The translations under genes were made by a program, and so were the position numbers. A stretch of DNA of 64,000 nt from Sorangiineae bacterium NIC37A_2. Its GTDB lineage: Bacteria > Myxococcota_A > Polyangia > Polyangiales > Polyangiaceae. The notes below the pieces were generated by a model that did no database searches, had not been told where the DNA came from, and saw only the letters and a program-made list of their open reading frames with translations. Positions 1 through 8,916 of the stretch are shown here, piece by piece. The DNA is taken from the NCBI GenBank assembly GCA_002085155.1, contig NASX01000021.1, forward strand, positions 1 through 64,000. Direction: 5' to 3'. Every line of letters begins with the position of its first letter. Position 1 is the first letter of the stretch.

Positions 1-27
1 CTCCTCGATAGGCTCGGCTTCGAGTAA
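1..27 (+). CDS. C-terminal tail of a truncated upstream gene
   Basis: The first nine codons read LLDRLGFE and then a TAA stop, three bases before the next start codon. Codon choice (ctc, gat, ggc, ttc, gag) resembles the high-GC genes of the window, so this is plausibly the end of a gene starting outside it. Eight residues allow no functional statement, and chance is not excluded. Confidence 0.3.
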   Translation, partial: LLDRLGFE

Positions 28-30
28 CCC

Positions 31-1305
31 ATGCAATACAGAAGACTCATCGCTTTCTCACTCGCCCTCGGAGCGGGCTGCAACGGTCAAACGACGGAGG
101 GGCTTCAGCCCCTGCCGGAGGACGAGGCGAAGAAGCATGAAGCGCCGGGCGCGGACGGGAGATGCCGCGGTTTACGGAGCGAGTCCGAATCGTGGGTCGC
201 TCCCCTATACGCAGGAGACCTTGATCCTCGCACGGACCTCCGCCTTGCCCGAGATCCGTGCGGCAATGTTGTCGTTACCTGGATTCAACGACTTTTGGAC
301 GAAGTACCTACTCCCCATAGCGTACTCGTAAGATTATTCCGAGATGGTGCTACCGACTGGGCCGCGGGAACGCTCGGAGCTCGAAGCTATCTCCGACCGT
401 CGATGAATCCGAGCCTCGCCATCGACCAATTCGGAAATACCTTAATCCTCACACAGAGCTGGCTTCAGGTCTTCACTGCTGCCGGGGAAATTCACCCGAC
501 GATGCCGCTCGCCGGGCTAGGGCCGGGTGGCACGGGCCTCGTAGAGATCAGTTCCGGCTGGCTTGTAGAAGGGCCAATCATGCGCGTCCTTGCGCTACCA
601 AGCGGGACGATCCTCTTCGAGCGTCCTGAAACCAATCACTCCTTTCTCGAAAGACATTCATTTCTCCATGTCGGGGAGGATCGAGTCGTTTGGAATCAGG
701 TAGCCAATGGTGTGGACCAACATGAAGACATCTTCTACGGGACTAACTTCTACGTGTTTGAGAGAACTCCCGAACGTGTAACCTCGCTCTTCTCCTTGGC
801 TCTTAGCAAGCCCGGGATCTACGCCGACGCTGCTCTCTTAGCGAGCGATGGGGAACGCATCTTGATGGGCTCGACCTACTACATCGCTGATCCGATAACG
901 CTTGAACATATCGAGTGCTCGGAATCTGTGCTCATTGATATCCGCGACCAGAACTGGAAGCCGGATCCCCTCGGTTTTTGCGGAGCGATCGAGGCGATGG
1001 CGCTCGTCGATGGTTCCCTCTTCTCTTTGTGGTCCGTCCCCGTCGATCCGCTCGATCCCGAGTATCATCCCTTCGAAGCGGTTCCGATCTTGATGCGCCA
1101 CGATCTCGACGGACGCGAGACTGGCCGCTTCGAACTCGAGAGTATCATCGGTCGCACCCATCAAGATGGAACGGGCGCCCTCGATATGGCCATCACCGAC
1201 GACGGCAAGGCGGCTATCGTCGGCATTCTGAACGGCGGCCCCTGGAACGGCCGCTTCTATCTCTATCCTTCGACCGCGACCGTCGCTCGCGTCCCGCTCG
1301 ACTGA
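31..1305 (+). CDS. Putative lipoprotein of unknown function
   Basis: I do not recognise a family in this 424-residue protein. It opens with a short signal peptide ending in a lipobox-like LGAGC (Cys17), followed by a polar, acidic linker to about residue 40, so lipidation and an envelope location are likely. The rest alternates hydrophobic strands and Gly/Asp turns (for example DPCGNVVVTW near residue 80 and DQFGNTLILTQS near 133), which suggests a beta-propeller-like fold, but that is inference. Codon use is looser than in the neighbours, with tta, aga, gta and ata codons, hinting at low expression or separate origin. It starts four bases after the preceding stop and may be its operon partner. 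Confidence 0.75.
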   Translation: MQYRRLIAFSLALGAGCNGQTTEGLQPLPEDEAKKHEAPGADGRCRGLRSESESWVAPLYAGDLDPRTDLRLARDPCGNVVVTWIQRLLDEVPTPHSVLVRLFRDGATDWAAGTLGARSYLRPSMNPSLAIDQFGNTLILTQSWLQVFTAAGEIHPTMPLAGLGPGGTGLVEISSGWLVEGPIMRVLALPSGTILFERPETNHSFLERHSFLHVGEDRVVWNQVANGVDQHEDIFYGTNFYVFERTPERVTSLFSLALSKPGIYADAALLASDGERILMGSTYYIADPITLEHIECSESVLIDIRDQNWKPDPLGFCGAIEAMALVDGSLFSLWSVPVDPLDPEYHPFEAVPILMRHDLDGRETGRFELESIIGRTHQDGTGALDMAITDDGKAAIVGILNGGPWNGRFYLYPSTATVARVPLD

Positions 1306-1428
1306 GCCCTGAGCCCTCCGCCTCTTCTCCGTCCGGCCCTGGTCCATCACTCGAAGGACGACTCACGTCTGTGGCGAGGGCGAAGGGGCGTGTCGGGTAC
1401 CTTGCTGCTCCCGGACATCGGGGGACGG

Positions 1429-2394
1429 TCAGCGCGCCTCTCGCTGAGCGATGCGCTGCAGGAGCTCCACGGCGGCGTCGACCTCTTCTTTCCTGGTCGA
1501 GACGCTCTCGATGTTCCAGCCGAGCGAGAGCCCCAGATCGACCGCGAGAGCTCGCAGTTCGGAGTAGATCGCCATCGCCAGCTCGACGGAGCGCGCGAGC
1601 ATGTCCGGCGCGGCGAGGAGCTCAGCGCGGATCTCGGGCGCGATGTGTACGCCGAGCCACTCGAGGAACTCGAGCGTCTGTTTCGAGCCACAGGGGCTCA
1701 GAGTGACGAGGATCTGTGGGAGGGGTGACGGCGCGGAACCGTGAGAGGATTGTGCGGCGCGATGAGCGCGCCGCAGATCGCGCAGGAGAGCTCCCATTGA
1801 GCGCGGCGACCACACGGTTTGGCTCACGAAAAATCCGCACCCGCGCTCCGTCTTCATGAGCAATCGCGCATCTTCCGAGCCGAGGCCGACATGGCGTTCG
1901 GCGATCACGACGCCGCCGAGGGGGAGATGGGGAACGTGGGTGCGGCGGAGCTCCCAAGCGTCGGACAAGGTCAGCCTCGCCTGAGCGCTGCGCGATGGAG
2001 CGCCCACGAGGACGGCCCTTGCGCCCAGCTTGGACAGGCGCGTGAGCCACGTGAGGAGCGATCCCTCGTCTTGATCGGCGACCGCCCGATAGACGACCCG
2101 CGGCAGGGATCCGAGCTCGAGCTCCTCGAACGCATAGGTCAGCGGATCGATCTTGGCTGAGAATGGGAAGGGGCGCGGCCGTTCGTTGCGCAGGGTTTCG
2201 TCTTGGACGTCGTAGACGAGCAGAGCGTCGATCGGGAGCGACGCGATGCGCGCGGACTGTGCCGCGGCGATCGCGCGGCGCCGCTCAGGCAAAAGCTTCC
2301 GGCTCGGCGGTGCGATGGCGTAGGTCAGCCGAAGTTCGGAGGCGGGCGCTGGGCGCGGCCAGACGGGGACTCGGGCGAGGAGAGATGTGTTCAT
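1429..2394 (-). CDS. Methylenetetrahydrofolate reductase-like TIM-barrel protein
   Basis: About 321 residues. The N-terminal part holds a block seen in short MetF-like proteins (LLVYDVQDETLRNERPRPF near residues 60-75), followed by alternating beta/alpha segments expected of a TIM barrel and a conserved-looking LVTLSPCGSKQTLEF segment. It would reduce methylene-THF to methyl-THF, the methyl donor for MetE encoded at 4799. I chose the ATG at 2394 because it overlaps the folB stop as ATGA and is preceded by GGGAG; an in-frame ATG at 2409 would add MRELI. Family assignment rests on motif and context. The sequence is clearly divergent from E. coli MetF, so a related folate-dependent oxidoreductase is possible. 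Confidence 0.6.
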   Translation of the reverse strand: MNTSLLARVPVWPRPAPASELRLTYAIAPPSRKLLPERRRAIAAAQSARIASLPIDALLVYDVQDETLRNERPRPFPFSAKIDPLTYAFEELELGSLPRVVYRAVADQDEGSLLTWLTRLSKLGARAVLVGAPSRSAQARLTLSDAWELRRTHVPHLPLGGVVIAERHVGLGSEDARLLMKTERGCGFFVSQTVWSPRSMGALLRDLRRAHRAAQSSHGSAPSPLPQILVTLSPCGSKQTLEFLEWLGVHIAPEIRAELLAAPDMLARSVELAMAIYSELRALAVDLGLSLGWNIESVSTRKEEVDAAVELLQRIAQREAR

Positions 2395-2789
2395 GATGAG
2401 CTCCCGCAAAGGACGATCTCGACGGTTGCCTCCTCGGTCTTGGGTTCGAGGGGGACGACGGCTTTGGTGACGGCGACGCGAACGCGCTCCGCCCGAGGAA
2501 AACGAGCGGTCACTCGCTCGGCGACCAGGAGCGCGAAGGTCTCGAGCAGGACGAAGCTCCGCTCCTTGGCGCTCGCCATGACGATCTGAGCGAGGGCGCC
2601 GTAGTCAGTGGCGACCTCGAGATCGTCGAGGCGCGGGTAGAGCTCCCCGGGATGTTCGACATCGAGGGCGACGATGAGGTCCTGGAGCCGGTCCCGCTCC
2701 GCCGAGGGGACGCCCACATGGCAGGGGACCCGGAGGCCTCGGAGGCGGACCGCGTAGTTTGAGAGGGGCAGAGGGGTGGAGGCGGTCAT
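2391..2789 (-). CDS. folB: Dihydroneopterin aldolase
   Basis: A 132-residue protein of the FolB family, which cleaves 7,8-dihydroneopterin to 6-hydroxymethyl-dihydropterin in folate synthesis. Typical features are VRLRGLRVPCHVGVPSAER near the N-terminus (substrate-binding GVxxxER region), TDYGALAQIV in the middle, and the SFVLLETFALLVAERV helix carrying the pterin-anchoring Glu. Length matches the family. It overlaps the downstream MTHFR-like gene by ATGA, so both folate genes are translationally coupled. It is divergent from the LysR gene at 2885, with a palindromic site between them. Confidence 0.9.
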   Translation of the reverse strand: MTASTPLPLSNYAVRLRGLRVPCHVGVPSAERDRLQDLIVALDVEHPGELYPRLDDLEVATDYGALAQIVMASAKERSFVLLETFALLVAERVTARFPRAERVRVAVTKAVVPLEPKTEEATVEIVLCGSSS

Positions 2790-2862
2790 GGGCAGCGGCG
2801 AGGGCAGTCCCCGAACGATGCCGGCCCTCTTGAATGAACTCCATCGCTTTGTTTTCAGCTAT

Positions 2863-2881
2863 CCATGAGTAGAATTCATAA
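2863..2881. promoter_or_regulatory. Candidate MetR-like operator upstream of folB
   Basis: The sequence ATCCATGA (2861-2868), seven bases, then TCAT (2876-2879) forms an imperfect inverted repeat with the TGA-N7-TCA core of known MetR sites (TGAANNTNNTTCA). It ends three bases before the LysR start codon and 73 bases from the folB start. The same ATCCATGA-N7-TCAT occurs at the other LysR/metE divergent promoter. Function is inferred. Confidence 0.5.
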
Positions 2882-2884
2882 TAC

Positions 2885-3790
2885 ATGCTCGAGCGGGTAC
2901 ATTTGGTGGTTCTGCGGGAGGTCGCCGAGCATGGCTCCCTCACGGCGGCGGCGGAGGGACTCGGCCTGACCCAGTCCGCTCTCAGCCATTCGATGAAGAA
3001 GCTCGAGGGACAGCTCGGCGTGACTCTGTGGCGGCGGGAGGGGCGCAGCCTGCGCCTCACCCAGGCAGGCGAGGAGCTGCTCCAGGTGGCACGAGAGGTC
3101 CTGCCTCGACTGGAGGTCGCCGAAGAGCGTCTGAGCCAGTTTGCGAGCGGTCGTCGGGGCACCCTGCGCATCGGCATCGAGTGCCACCCTTGTTATCGCT
3201 GGTTGCTTCGGGTTGTGGCGCCCTTTCTCGCGAGGTTTCCGAACGTGGAGGTCGACGTCAAACAAAAGGTTCAGTTCGAAGGCGCCCCTGCGCTCTCCGG
3301 CTACGAAGTCGATCTGCTCGTGACGCCCGATCCTGTGGAGCATCCTGATCTCCGCTTTCACGGTGTGTTCGACTACGAACAAGTGCTCGCTGTGGGCCGG
3401 GGCCATCGGCTCGCCGGGCGCGCCTGCATCGAAGCGAGCGAGCTCAAGGAGGAAGTCCTCATCACCTACCCGGTCCCTCAGGATCGTCTCGACATCTTCA
3501 CCCATTTCCTCGCGCCCGCGAACCAGCGGCCGGCTGCGCAAAAAACCGTCGAAAACACGGACATTTTGATGCAGCTCGTGGCAAGCGGGCGTGGGGTCGC
3601 GGCGCTGCCGAGATGGCTCGTGGAAGAGTACGGGCCGCTGCTTGGACTCGTGGCTGTACGCCTCGGAGGTGGCATCTTCAAACAGATCTGCCTCGGGGTC
3701 CGAGAAGCGGATGAGCGCGTCGACTACATCGCTTCTTTCATCGAGCTCGCCCGGGGCGCGCCGCGCCCTTGTGAGGAGAGCGTGCTTTAG
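2885..3790 (+). CDS. LysR-family transcriptional regulator, MetR-like
   Basis: A 301-residue LysR regulator with an N-terminal winged helix (GSLTAAAEGLGLTQSALSHS, residues about 20-39) and a C-terminal effector-binding domain. IECHPCYRWLL after the linker, the LITYPV segment and GRGVAALPRWLVEEY near 240 resemble MetR, the homocysteine-responsive activator of methionine genes. It diverges from folB and the MTHFR-like gene and is paralogous to the LysR protein encoded at 3738-4706. No good Shine-Dalgarno precedes the ATG, and the candidate operator ends three bases before it, so autorepression or leaderless translation is possible. Its 3' end overlaps the convergent paralogue by 53 bases. Confidence 0.88.
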   Translation: MLERVHLVVLREVAEHGSLTAAAEGLGLTQSALSHSMKKLEGQLGVTLWRREGRSLRLTQAGEELLQVAREVLPRLEVAEERLSQFASGRRGTLRIGIECHPCYRWLLRVVAPFLARFPNVEVDVKQKVQFEGAPALSGYEVDLLVTPDPVEHPDLRFHGVFDYEQVLAVGRGHRLAGRACIEASELKEEVLITYPVPQDRLDIFTHFLAPANQRPAAQKTVENTDILMQLVASGRGVAALPRWLVEEYGPLLGLVAVRLGGGIFKQICLGVREADERVDYIASFIELARGAPRPCEESVL

Positions 3791-4706
3791 GTTTTCTCGG
3801 GCGGCGCGCGGGGGGCGGGTTGTTCTTGGCGAGGCGAATGAAGTCCGCGAGGAAGTCGACCTTGGCTTCGCCACGCCGTACGCCGACAAAGAGTTGTTTT
3901 TTGATGCCGCGTCTGCCGAGGCGAACCGGCGCGATGTCGAGCTGCGCTTGATACTCGCGGACGAGCCAATCGGGTAAAGCGGCGACTCCGCGTCCGCACG
4001 CGACCATTTGCAGCAGAATGTCCGTCGTCTCGATGATCTGCTGGCGCCTCGGGGCGGTCTCCGCCGGAAAGAAGAAGTGGCTGTAGATGTCGAGGCGCTC
4101 GGGCTCGACCGGGTAGGTGATGAGAGTCTCTTCCGCGAGATCGGGGGGCAGGACGTAGTCTTTGCTCGCGAGCGGGTGGTCACCGGGCACGACGAGCACA
4201 TGCTCGTAAGGAAACACGGGCACGAACTCGAGCCCCTTTTTCCGAAGTGGGTCCGGCGTGACGAGCAGGTCGATCTCGTGGCCGAAGAGCGCCGCGATGC
4301 CCCCGAACTGGAACTTCTGGCGGACGTCGAGATCGACGTCCGGCCAAGCGCGCAGGAACGGTCCCACGATCTGGAGCAGCCACCTGTAACAGGGGTGGCA
4401 CTCCATGCCGACTCGAAGCGTGCCGCGTTCTCCGCGCGCAAATTGATCGACGATGTGCTCGGCGTGAGCGAACTGAGGCAGGAGGCGCTCGGACACGGAG
4501 AGCAGATAACGTCCGACCGGCGTGAGGCGGAGCCCGCGGCCTTCTCGCACCCAGACCTCCGTGCCGAGCTGATCTTCGAGGCGGCGCACCGTATGGCTCA
4601 GGGCGGACTGGGTCAGGCCCATGCGCTTGGCCGCGGCTGTGAGAGAGCCGCTCTGCTCGACCTCCCGGAGCAAACGTAAATGAACCCGTTCGAGGCGCTC
4701 GGTCAT
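3738..4706 (-). CDS. metR: LysR-family transcriptional regulator, MetR-like
   Basis: LysR regulator of about 322 residues. The helix-turn-helix (GSLTAAAKRMGLTQSALSHT), ECHPCYRWLLQI, LITYPVEPERLDIY and GRGVAALPDWLVREY blocks align with the paralogue at 2885 and with MetR. It is divergent from metE, the classic MetR arrangement. The frame is open to an ATG at 4754, but the ATG at 4706 (MTERLERVHL) aligns best with the paralogue's MLERVHL; an ATG at 4715 is also possible. The C-terminal 40 residues are Lys/Arg/Pro-rich and unlike the paralogue. The 4706 start lies directly against the perfect CCATGA-N7-TCATGG palindrome, so self-binding would block its transcription or translation. Confidence 0.85.
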   Translation of the reverse strand: MTERLERVHLRLLREVEQSGSLTAAAKRMGLTQSALSHTVRRLEDQLGTEVWVREGRGLRLTPVGRYLLSVSERLLPQFAHAEHIVDQFARGERGTLRVGMECHPCYRWLLQIVGPFLRAWPDVDLDVRQKFQFGGIAALFGHEIDLLVTPDPLRKKGLEFVPVFPYEHVLVVPGDHPLASKDYVLPPDLAEETLITYPVEPERLDIYSHFFFPAETAPRRQQIIETTDILLQMVACGRGVAALPDWLVREYQAQLDIAPVRLGRRGIKKQLFVGVRRGEAKVDFLADFIRLAKNNPPPARRPRKPKARSPHKGAARPGRAR

Positions 4707-4725
4707 CCATGACATGTTATCATGG
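4707..4725. promoter_or_regulatory. Candidate MetR operator upstream of metE
   Basis: Perfect inverted repeat CCATGA-CATGTTA-TCATGG with a TGA-N7-TCA core. It lies 73 bases from the metE start, exactly the distance of the matching site from folB, and touches the LysR start codon. A second short palindrome, TGAAAATTCA, lies at 4731-4740. Assignment to MetR is inferred from context and core sequence. Confidence 0.55.
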
Positions 4726-4798
4726 AACCCTGAAAATTCACCATTATTCGTCACATGTCCCGGCCATTACGTTCTCTTGAACAAGACAAGGAGAACAG

Positions 4799-7075
4799 AT
4801 GGCACGAACTCACAACTTAGGATTTCCTCGGATCGGCGGCGCGCGCGAGCTCAAGTTTGCCCTCGAAAAGCACTGGAAAGGCGCGCTCCCCCACGCGGAG
4901 CTCGAGGCCCTGGGCGCGAAGATCCGGCGCGAGAACTGGGAGCGTCAGGGGCGGCTCGACTTCGCGCCTCTCGGAGACTTCTCCTTCTACGACCAGGTGC
5001 TCGACTGGAGCTTCCTCCTCGGCAATGTGCCGCAGCGGGCGCGGCCGCACGAAGGGCACCCTCTCGACGCCTATTTCCGGCTGGCCCGTGGGCGGGCAGC
5101 GGGGGAAACCGGCTCAGGCATCGCTGCCGGCGAGATGACCAAGTGGTTCGACACGAACTACCACTACATCGTCCCTGAGCTCTCTCGGCGCACGACCTTC
5201 CGCCTCGACCCCTCGCGGCTGCTCGCGGAGCTCCGCGAAGCGCAGGCGGCGAACGTACACGTGAAGCCCGTCCTGATCGGCCCCGTCACCTATCTCTGGC
5301 TCGCGAAGGCGAAGGACGGATCGGACCGCCTCGCGCTGCTCTCGGAGCTGCTCGGCGTCTACCGGGAGCTGCTCCAAGAGCTCGCCCGAGAGGGCATCGA
5401 CTGGGTCCAGGTGGACGAGCCGGCGCTCGTGACCGAACTCGATGACAAGTGGCGGGCAGCTTACCGGACGGCCTATGAAGCCCTGCGCGGGAGCGGCTGC
5501 CGGCTCCTGCTCACGACCTACTTCGGCCGCCTGGGGGAGAATCTGGAGCTCGTGGCGTCGCTCCCAGTGGACGGGATCCATCTCGACGCTGTGAGTGCCC
5601 CGGGAGAGGTCGCGCCACTGTTTGAGCGGCTCGGCCCCGAGCGTGTGCTGTCCCTGGGAGTCGTGAGCGGACGCAACATCTGGCGGGCCGATCTCGACAA
5701 GATCCTCGATCGACTGGAGCCGATCCACGAAGCTCTCGGCGACCGGCTCTTGATCGCTCCGTCCTGTTCGCTCCTCCATGTCCCGGTCGATCTTCAGAGT
5801 GAGACGAAACTCGATCCGGAGCTTCGGTCCTGGCTCTCCTTCGCCGAGCAGAAGCTCGAGGAGATCGAGATCCTGGGACGAGCGCTCCGGGAGGGGAGGG
5901 GCGCGGTGCGAGAAGAGCTCGAGGCGAGCGCCGCGGCCCAAAAGAGCCGAAGAAACTCGGCCCGGGTCCACGACCCCAGGGTGCGCGCGGCCCTCGAGAC
6001 GCTCACTCCGGGACGCGCTCGCCGCGCGTCGCCCTACGCCGAACGAAGAAAGCTCCAGGCCGCGCGCCTCGGGCTCCCCCTGTTTCCGACGACCACGATC
6101 GGCTCCTTCCCGCAGACGCCCGAGATCCGAAAGGCGCGCAGCGAGTACAAGGCGGGAAAGCTCGAACGGGCCGCCTACGAGCGCGCGATGCAAGCGGAGA
6201 TTGAGCGCGCCGTGCGCCACCAAGAGGAGCTCGAGCTCGACGTCTTGGTGCACGGGGAAGCGGAGCGGAACGACATGGTCGAGTACTTCGGTGAGCAGCT
6301 TCAGGGCTACGCGTTCAGTGAGTTCGGCTGGGTGCAGTCGTACGGATCGCGCTGCGTCAAGCCGCCCATTTTGTTCGGAGACATCCGTCGACCGGAGCCG
6401 ATGACGGTCGAGTGGATCCGTTACGCCCAGTCCCTCACGAAAAAGCCCATGAAAGGCATGCTGACGGGACCCGTCACGATCCTCAACTGGTCGTTCGTGC
6501 GTGACGACGTGCCCCGCAGCGTCTCTTGTTATCAGCTCGCCCTCGCCATCCGCGAAGAAGTGCTCGATCTCGAGCGAGCCGGCGTTCAGGTCATTCAGAT
6601 CGACGAAGCGGCCCTGCGCGAAGGGCTGCCGCTGCGTCGCTCCGAGTGGCAGAGCTACCTCGACTGGGCCGTCGATGCCTTCCGAGTGGCTGTGAGCGGA
6701 GTCCGGGACGAAACCCAGATCCATACGCACATGTGTTACTCGGAGTTCAACGACATCATCGAAGCGATCGCGGCGCTCGACGCAGACGTCATCACCATCG
6801 AGACCTCCCGCTCCGACATGGAGCTGCTCGACGCCTTCGATCGCTTCGAATACCCGAATGAGATCGGCCCCGGCGTCTACGATATCCATTCGCCGAACGT
6901 CCCGACGGAAGAACAAGTGGTCGGCTTGATACGGAAAGCCGCGAGCAAGATTCCTCCTCGGCGCCTGTGGGTGAACCCGGACTGCGGGCTCAAGACGCGG
7001 AGTTGGGACGAGGTGCGTCCCGCGCTCGAGAACATGGTGAGCGCTGCCAAGAAGCTGCGGGCGGAGTTCAGTTGA
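4799..7075 (+). CDS. metE: Cobalamin-independent methionine synthase
   Basis: A 758-residue 5-methyltetrahydropteroyltriglutamate-homocysteine methyltransferase, full length for MetE. The N-terminal barrel starts with [20 protein letters not shown]. The C-terminal catalytic barrel has [17 protein letters not shown], the zinc ligands in HTHMCYSEF (His and Cys) and PDCGLKTR (Cys), and the conserved [13 protein letters not shown]. The ATG follows a clear AAGGAG. It makes methionine from homocysteine using the polyglutamylated methyl-folate supplied by MTHFR. It diverges from a MetR-like gene, with a palindromic site between. Its last eight bases overlap the convergent acyltransferase gene. The leader is too short for a cobalamin riboswitch. 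Confidence 0.97.
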   Translation: MARTHNLGFPRIGGARELKFALEKHWKGALPHAELEALGAKIRRENWERQGRLDFAPLGDFSFYDQVLDWSFLLGNVPQRARPHEGHPLDAYFRLARGRAAGETGSGIAAGEMTKWFDTNYHYIVPELSRRTTFRLDPSRLLAELREAQAANVHVKPVLIGPVTYLWLAKAKDGSDRLALLSELLGVYRELLQELAREGIDWVQVDEPALVTELDDKWRAAYRTAYEALRGSGCRLLLTTYFGRLGENLELVASLPVDGIHLDAVSAPGEVAPLFERLGPERVLSLGVVSGRNIWRADLDKILDRLEPIHEALGDRLLIAPSCSLLHVPVDLQSETKLDPELRSWLSFAEQKLEEIEILGRALREGRGAVREELEASAAAQKSRRNSARVHDPRVRAALETLTPGRARRASPYAERRKLQAARLGLPLFPTTTIGSFPQTPEIRKARSEYKAGKLERAAYERAMQAEIERAVRHQEELELDVLVHGEAERNDMVEYFGEQLQGYAFSEFGWVQSYGSRCVKPPILFGDIRRPEPMTVEWIRYAQSLTKKPMKGMLTGPVTILNWSFVRDDVPRSVSCYQLALAIREEVLDLERAGVQVIQIDEAALREGLPLRRSEWQSYLDWAVDAFRVAVSGVRDETQIHTHMCYSEFNDIIEAIAALDADVITIETSRSDMELLDAFDRFEYPNEIGPGVYDIHSPNVPTEEQVVGLIRKAASKIPPRRLWVNPDCGLKTRSWDEVRPALENMVSAAKKLRAEFS

Positions 7076-7943
7076 ACGGCGTGGGGAGCGTGCGCTCCTC
7101 TTCCGCCAGGCGCGCGATCTCGGCCATGCAGCGCTCCGAGATCGCCGCCTGGACCTTCTTGGAGCTGGGCTGAGCGAGGAGGTCGCCGAAATCGATGGGC
7201 GCGCCGTAGACGATGCGAATCGGTTCGCCGCGTCCCGTGAAATTCCCCTTCACCTGGGCCCAAAGGTCGTTCTTCAGGCCGCGGATGAAGACCGGGACGA
7301 CGCGCACGCCCGCTTCGTGGATGACGCGACCGACGCCCGGGCGCGCGGGCAGGAACGTGTAAGGGTCATCATCGAGCTTGCGTGTCCCCTCCGGATGAAG
7401 ACCGACGAAGAGCTGCCTTTTCCGCAAGAGCGCGCCGAGCTCGTCGAGGGACGCGAGGTTCAGCGCCAGGCGCTCCCTTTGCCTGTAGAGCGGCGGATAC
7501 ATCGAGAGGAAGCTCATGAAGAAGTTCACGAGCAGCCCGAGCCACGACGTGAAGAAGAAGTCGGCGCGGACCGGGAACAAGATCCGATGAGGCAAGCCGC
7601 GCCGGACTAAGCTGGCCGTGATCACGTAGAGGTCGAAGAAGCTGCGGTGGTTGGCGACGACGATGACGCTCTCGGGACTCTCGAGGATCTGGCTCCGCTC
7701 GAGGCCATATTCCTGCTTGAGGTTCTTGGTCGAGTGATGGATCCAGGCCTGACCGACGGTGCGCTGACAAAAGCGCATGGCGCGGTCGAAGAGTCCTTCT
7801 TCGAGGCTCGCGCGCACGATGCGCAGGATGAGATGTTCACTCCGTGGCAGGCGCTTCTTGCTGGCGCGGATGAGCGCGGTGTCGGAGGCGCTTTGCGCGG
7901 AGGGGCCGGAGACAGTGGAGCCAGGAGAAGTCGGAGCGGACAC
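7068..7943 (-). CDS. 1-acyl-sn-glycerol-3-phosphate acyltransferase-like protein
   Basis: A 291-residue PlsC-type acyltransferase. [10 protein letters not shown] carries the catalytic NHx4D box and [11 protein letters not shown] the EGTR box that binds the phosphate of the acyl acceptor; [14 protein letters not shown] is a further family block. It is expected at the inner membrane, transferring an acyl chain to lysophosphatidate or a related acceptor. It uses a GTG start two bases after the stop of the SseB-like gene upstream, so the pair is probably one operon. Substrate specificity cannot be read from the sequence, and glycolipid or ornithine-lipid acylation is an alternative. Confidence 0.85.
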   Translation of the reverse strand: MSAPTSPGSTVSGPSAQSASDTALIRASKKRLPRSEHLILRIVRASLEEGLFDRAMRFCQRTVGQAWIHHSTKNLKQEYGLERSQILESPESVIVVANHRSFFDLYVITASLVRRGLPHRILFPVRADFFFTSWLGLLVNFFMSFLSMYPPLYRQRERLALNLASLDELGALLRKRQLFVGLHPEGTRKLDDDPYTFLPARPGVGRVIHEAGVRVVPVFIRGLKNDLWAQVKGNFTGRGEPIRIVYGAPIDFGDLLAQPSSKKVQAAISERCMAEIARLAEEERTLPTPFN

Positions 7944-7945
7944 GT

Positions 7946-8764
7946 TCAGTTCGGAGCGTCCTTGAACACGAGATCAGCGTAGCCGGGCGGGGGCAGGAGC
8001 GGATCGACGAGCCCCATGACCTCTTCAGCGATGGCGCCGCGCGGGGCGTCGGGGCGCGCGAGGTAGAGAGTGATCGTGAGGTGAGGTTCGCGGTCGCGCT
8101 CGGGGTGGAAGGTCGTGTCCACTCGGTAGCCGACGAGGTCCTGGATCTTGGACTTAGCCTTGTCGAGGGCCGCGATGAGCTTCGGGTCGGGAGGCTCGGC
8201 GCCTTCCACGATCGGCAGATCTTCGTCGCTCTCGGGGAGCTCTTCGATGTAGCCGACGAGGGGAATCGCCTGGCCGGCCAAGATGTGCTGGACCTCTTCG
8301 CGGCTCAGGACGAGCTCACGATCGGTGCTCGGATCGATGGCGATGCCTCCGACGTTGACGTCTTCGAGCTCCGTCAGTGCGAGCTCGAAGACCGAGCGGG
8401 CGGGCAGGCGGACGAACTTCAGCTCGTCGTCGTCTGTGGTCCAGGAGAGGGCCTCTTGAACGTTTTCGACGAGGGCCGGCTCAGTGAACGCTACAGCGTA
8501 TGCATTCTCGTCGTTGTCGAGGAGCATGTGGGGGCGGAAGGAGAGTTCGTCGAAGGTCTCCTCCTGGTCCTCGGGGATGTCGGGGATGTCCTCGGCGAGG
8601 GGCACGTAGAGAACACCATCGTCGAGCGTGTCGATGACGCGCTGGACCAAGCTGCGCAGACCGCCGCGGGCGGCGTCGAGGGCGTCCCGGAGCGCCTGTA
8701 CCCCCTCTTCGTCCTCCTCCTCGTGGTCGTGGTCGTGGTGGTGATTCGAGTCGCTGTCGGCCAT
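7946..8764 (-). CDS. Acidic SseB-like protein with a His/Asp/Glu-rich N-terminus
   Basis: A 272-residue, very acidic cytosolic-looking protein. The central part (LYVPLAEDIP, FRPHMLLDNDENAYAVAFTEPAL, then GGIAIDPSTDRELVLSREEV) matches the pattern of the SseB N-terminal domain: a start at LYVP, FT-type strands and a final xxxINP-like turn. The C-terminal third, with TTFHPERDREPHLTITLYL, resembles the SseB C-terminal domain. The first 22 residues contain HHHDHDHEEEDEE, a plausible metal-binding tail. It shares an upstream region with the divergent P-type ATPase gene at 8917. Family call is moderate and function unknown; SseB-like domains also occur in polymorphic toxin immunity and secretion contexts. 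Confidence 0.65.
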   Translation of the reverse strand: MADSDSNHHHDHDHEEEDEEGVQALRDALDAARGGLRSLVQRVIDTLDDGVLYVPLAEDIPDIPEDQEETFDELSFRPHMLLDNDENAYAVAFTEPALVENVQEALSWTTDDDELKFVRLPARSVFELALTELEDVNVGGIAIDPSTDRELVLSREEVQHILAGQAIPLVGYIEELPESDEDLPIVEGAEPPDPKLIAALDKAKSKIQDLVGYRVDTTFHPERDREPHLTITLYLARPDAPRGAIAEEVMGLVDPLLPPPGYADLVFKDAPN

Positions 8765-8916
8765 CGCTTCTCGAGTTCATAGCGACGATCTGCTCACCCT
8801 CAAAGGGCGGCAGATCCCGAGGGGCACGGGGGCCCTTTGCGCCTCGGGCTCTGCCGGCTCCAAACGCGCTCTCGATTCGCAGTTCGCCCGGAAGCCGGTT
8901 AAGCTGAGCGCGCCTG

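Noticed and set aside
2876-4441. 521-codon minus-strand frame across both LysR genes
   Set aside because: It crosses two genes with clear LysR homology and shows only low-complexity Arg/Ser sequence.
4731-4740. TGAAAATTCA as the main MetR site
   Set aside because: Its half-sites are two bases apart, not five as in MetR sites, and no equivalent occurs at the folB promoter.
5114-6916. 600-codon minus-strand open frame opposite metE
   Set aside because: It is a shadow frame caused by high GC at third positions; metE on the plus strand is unambiguous.
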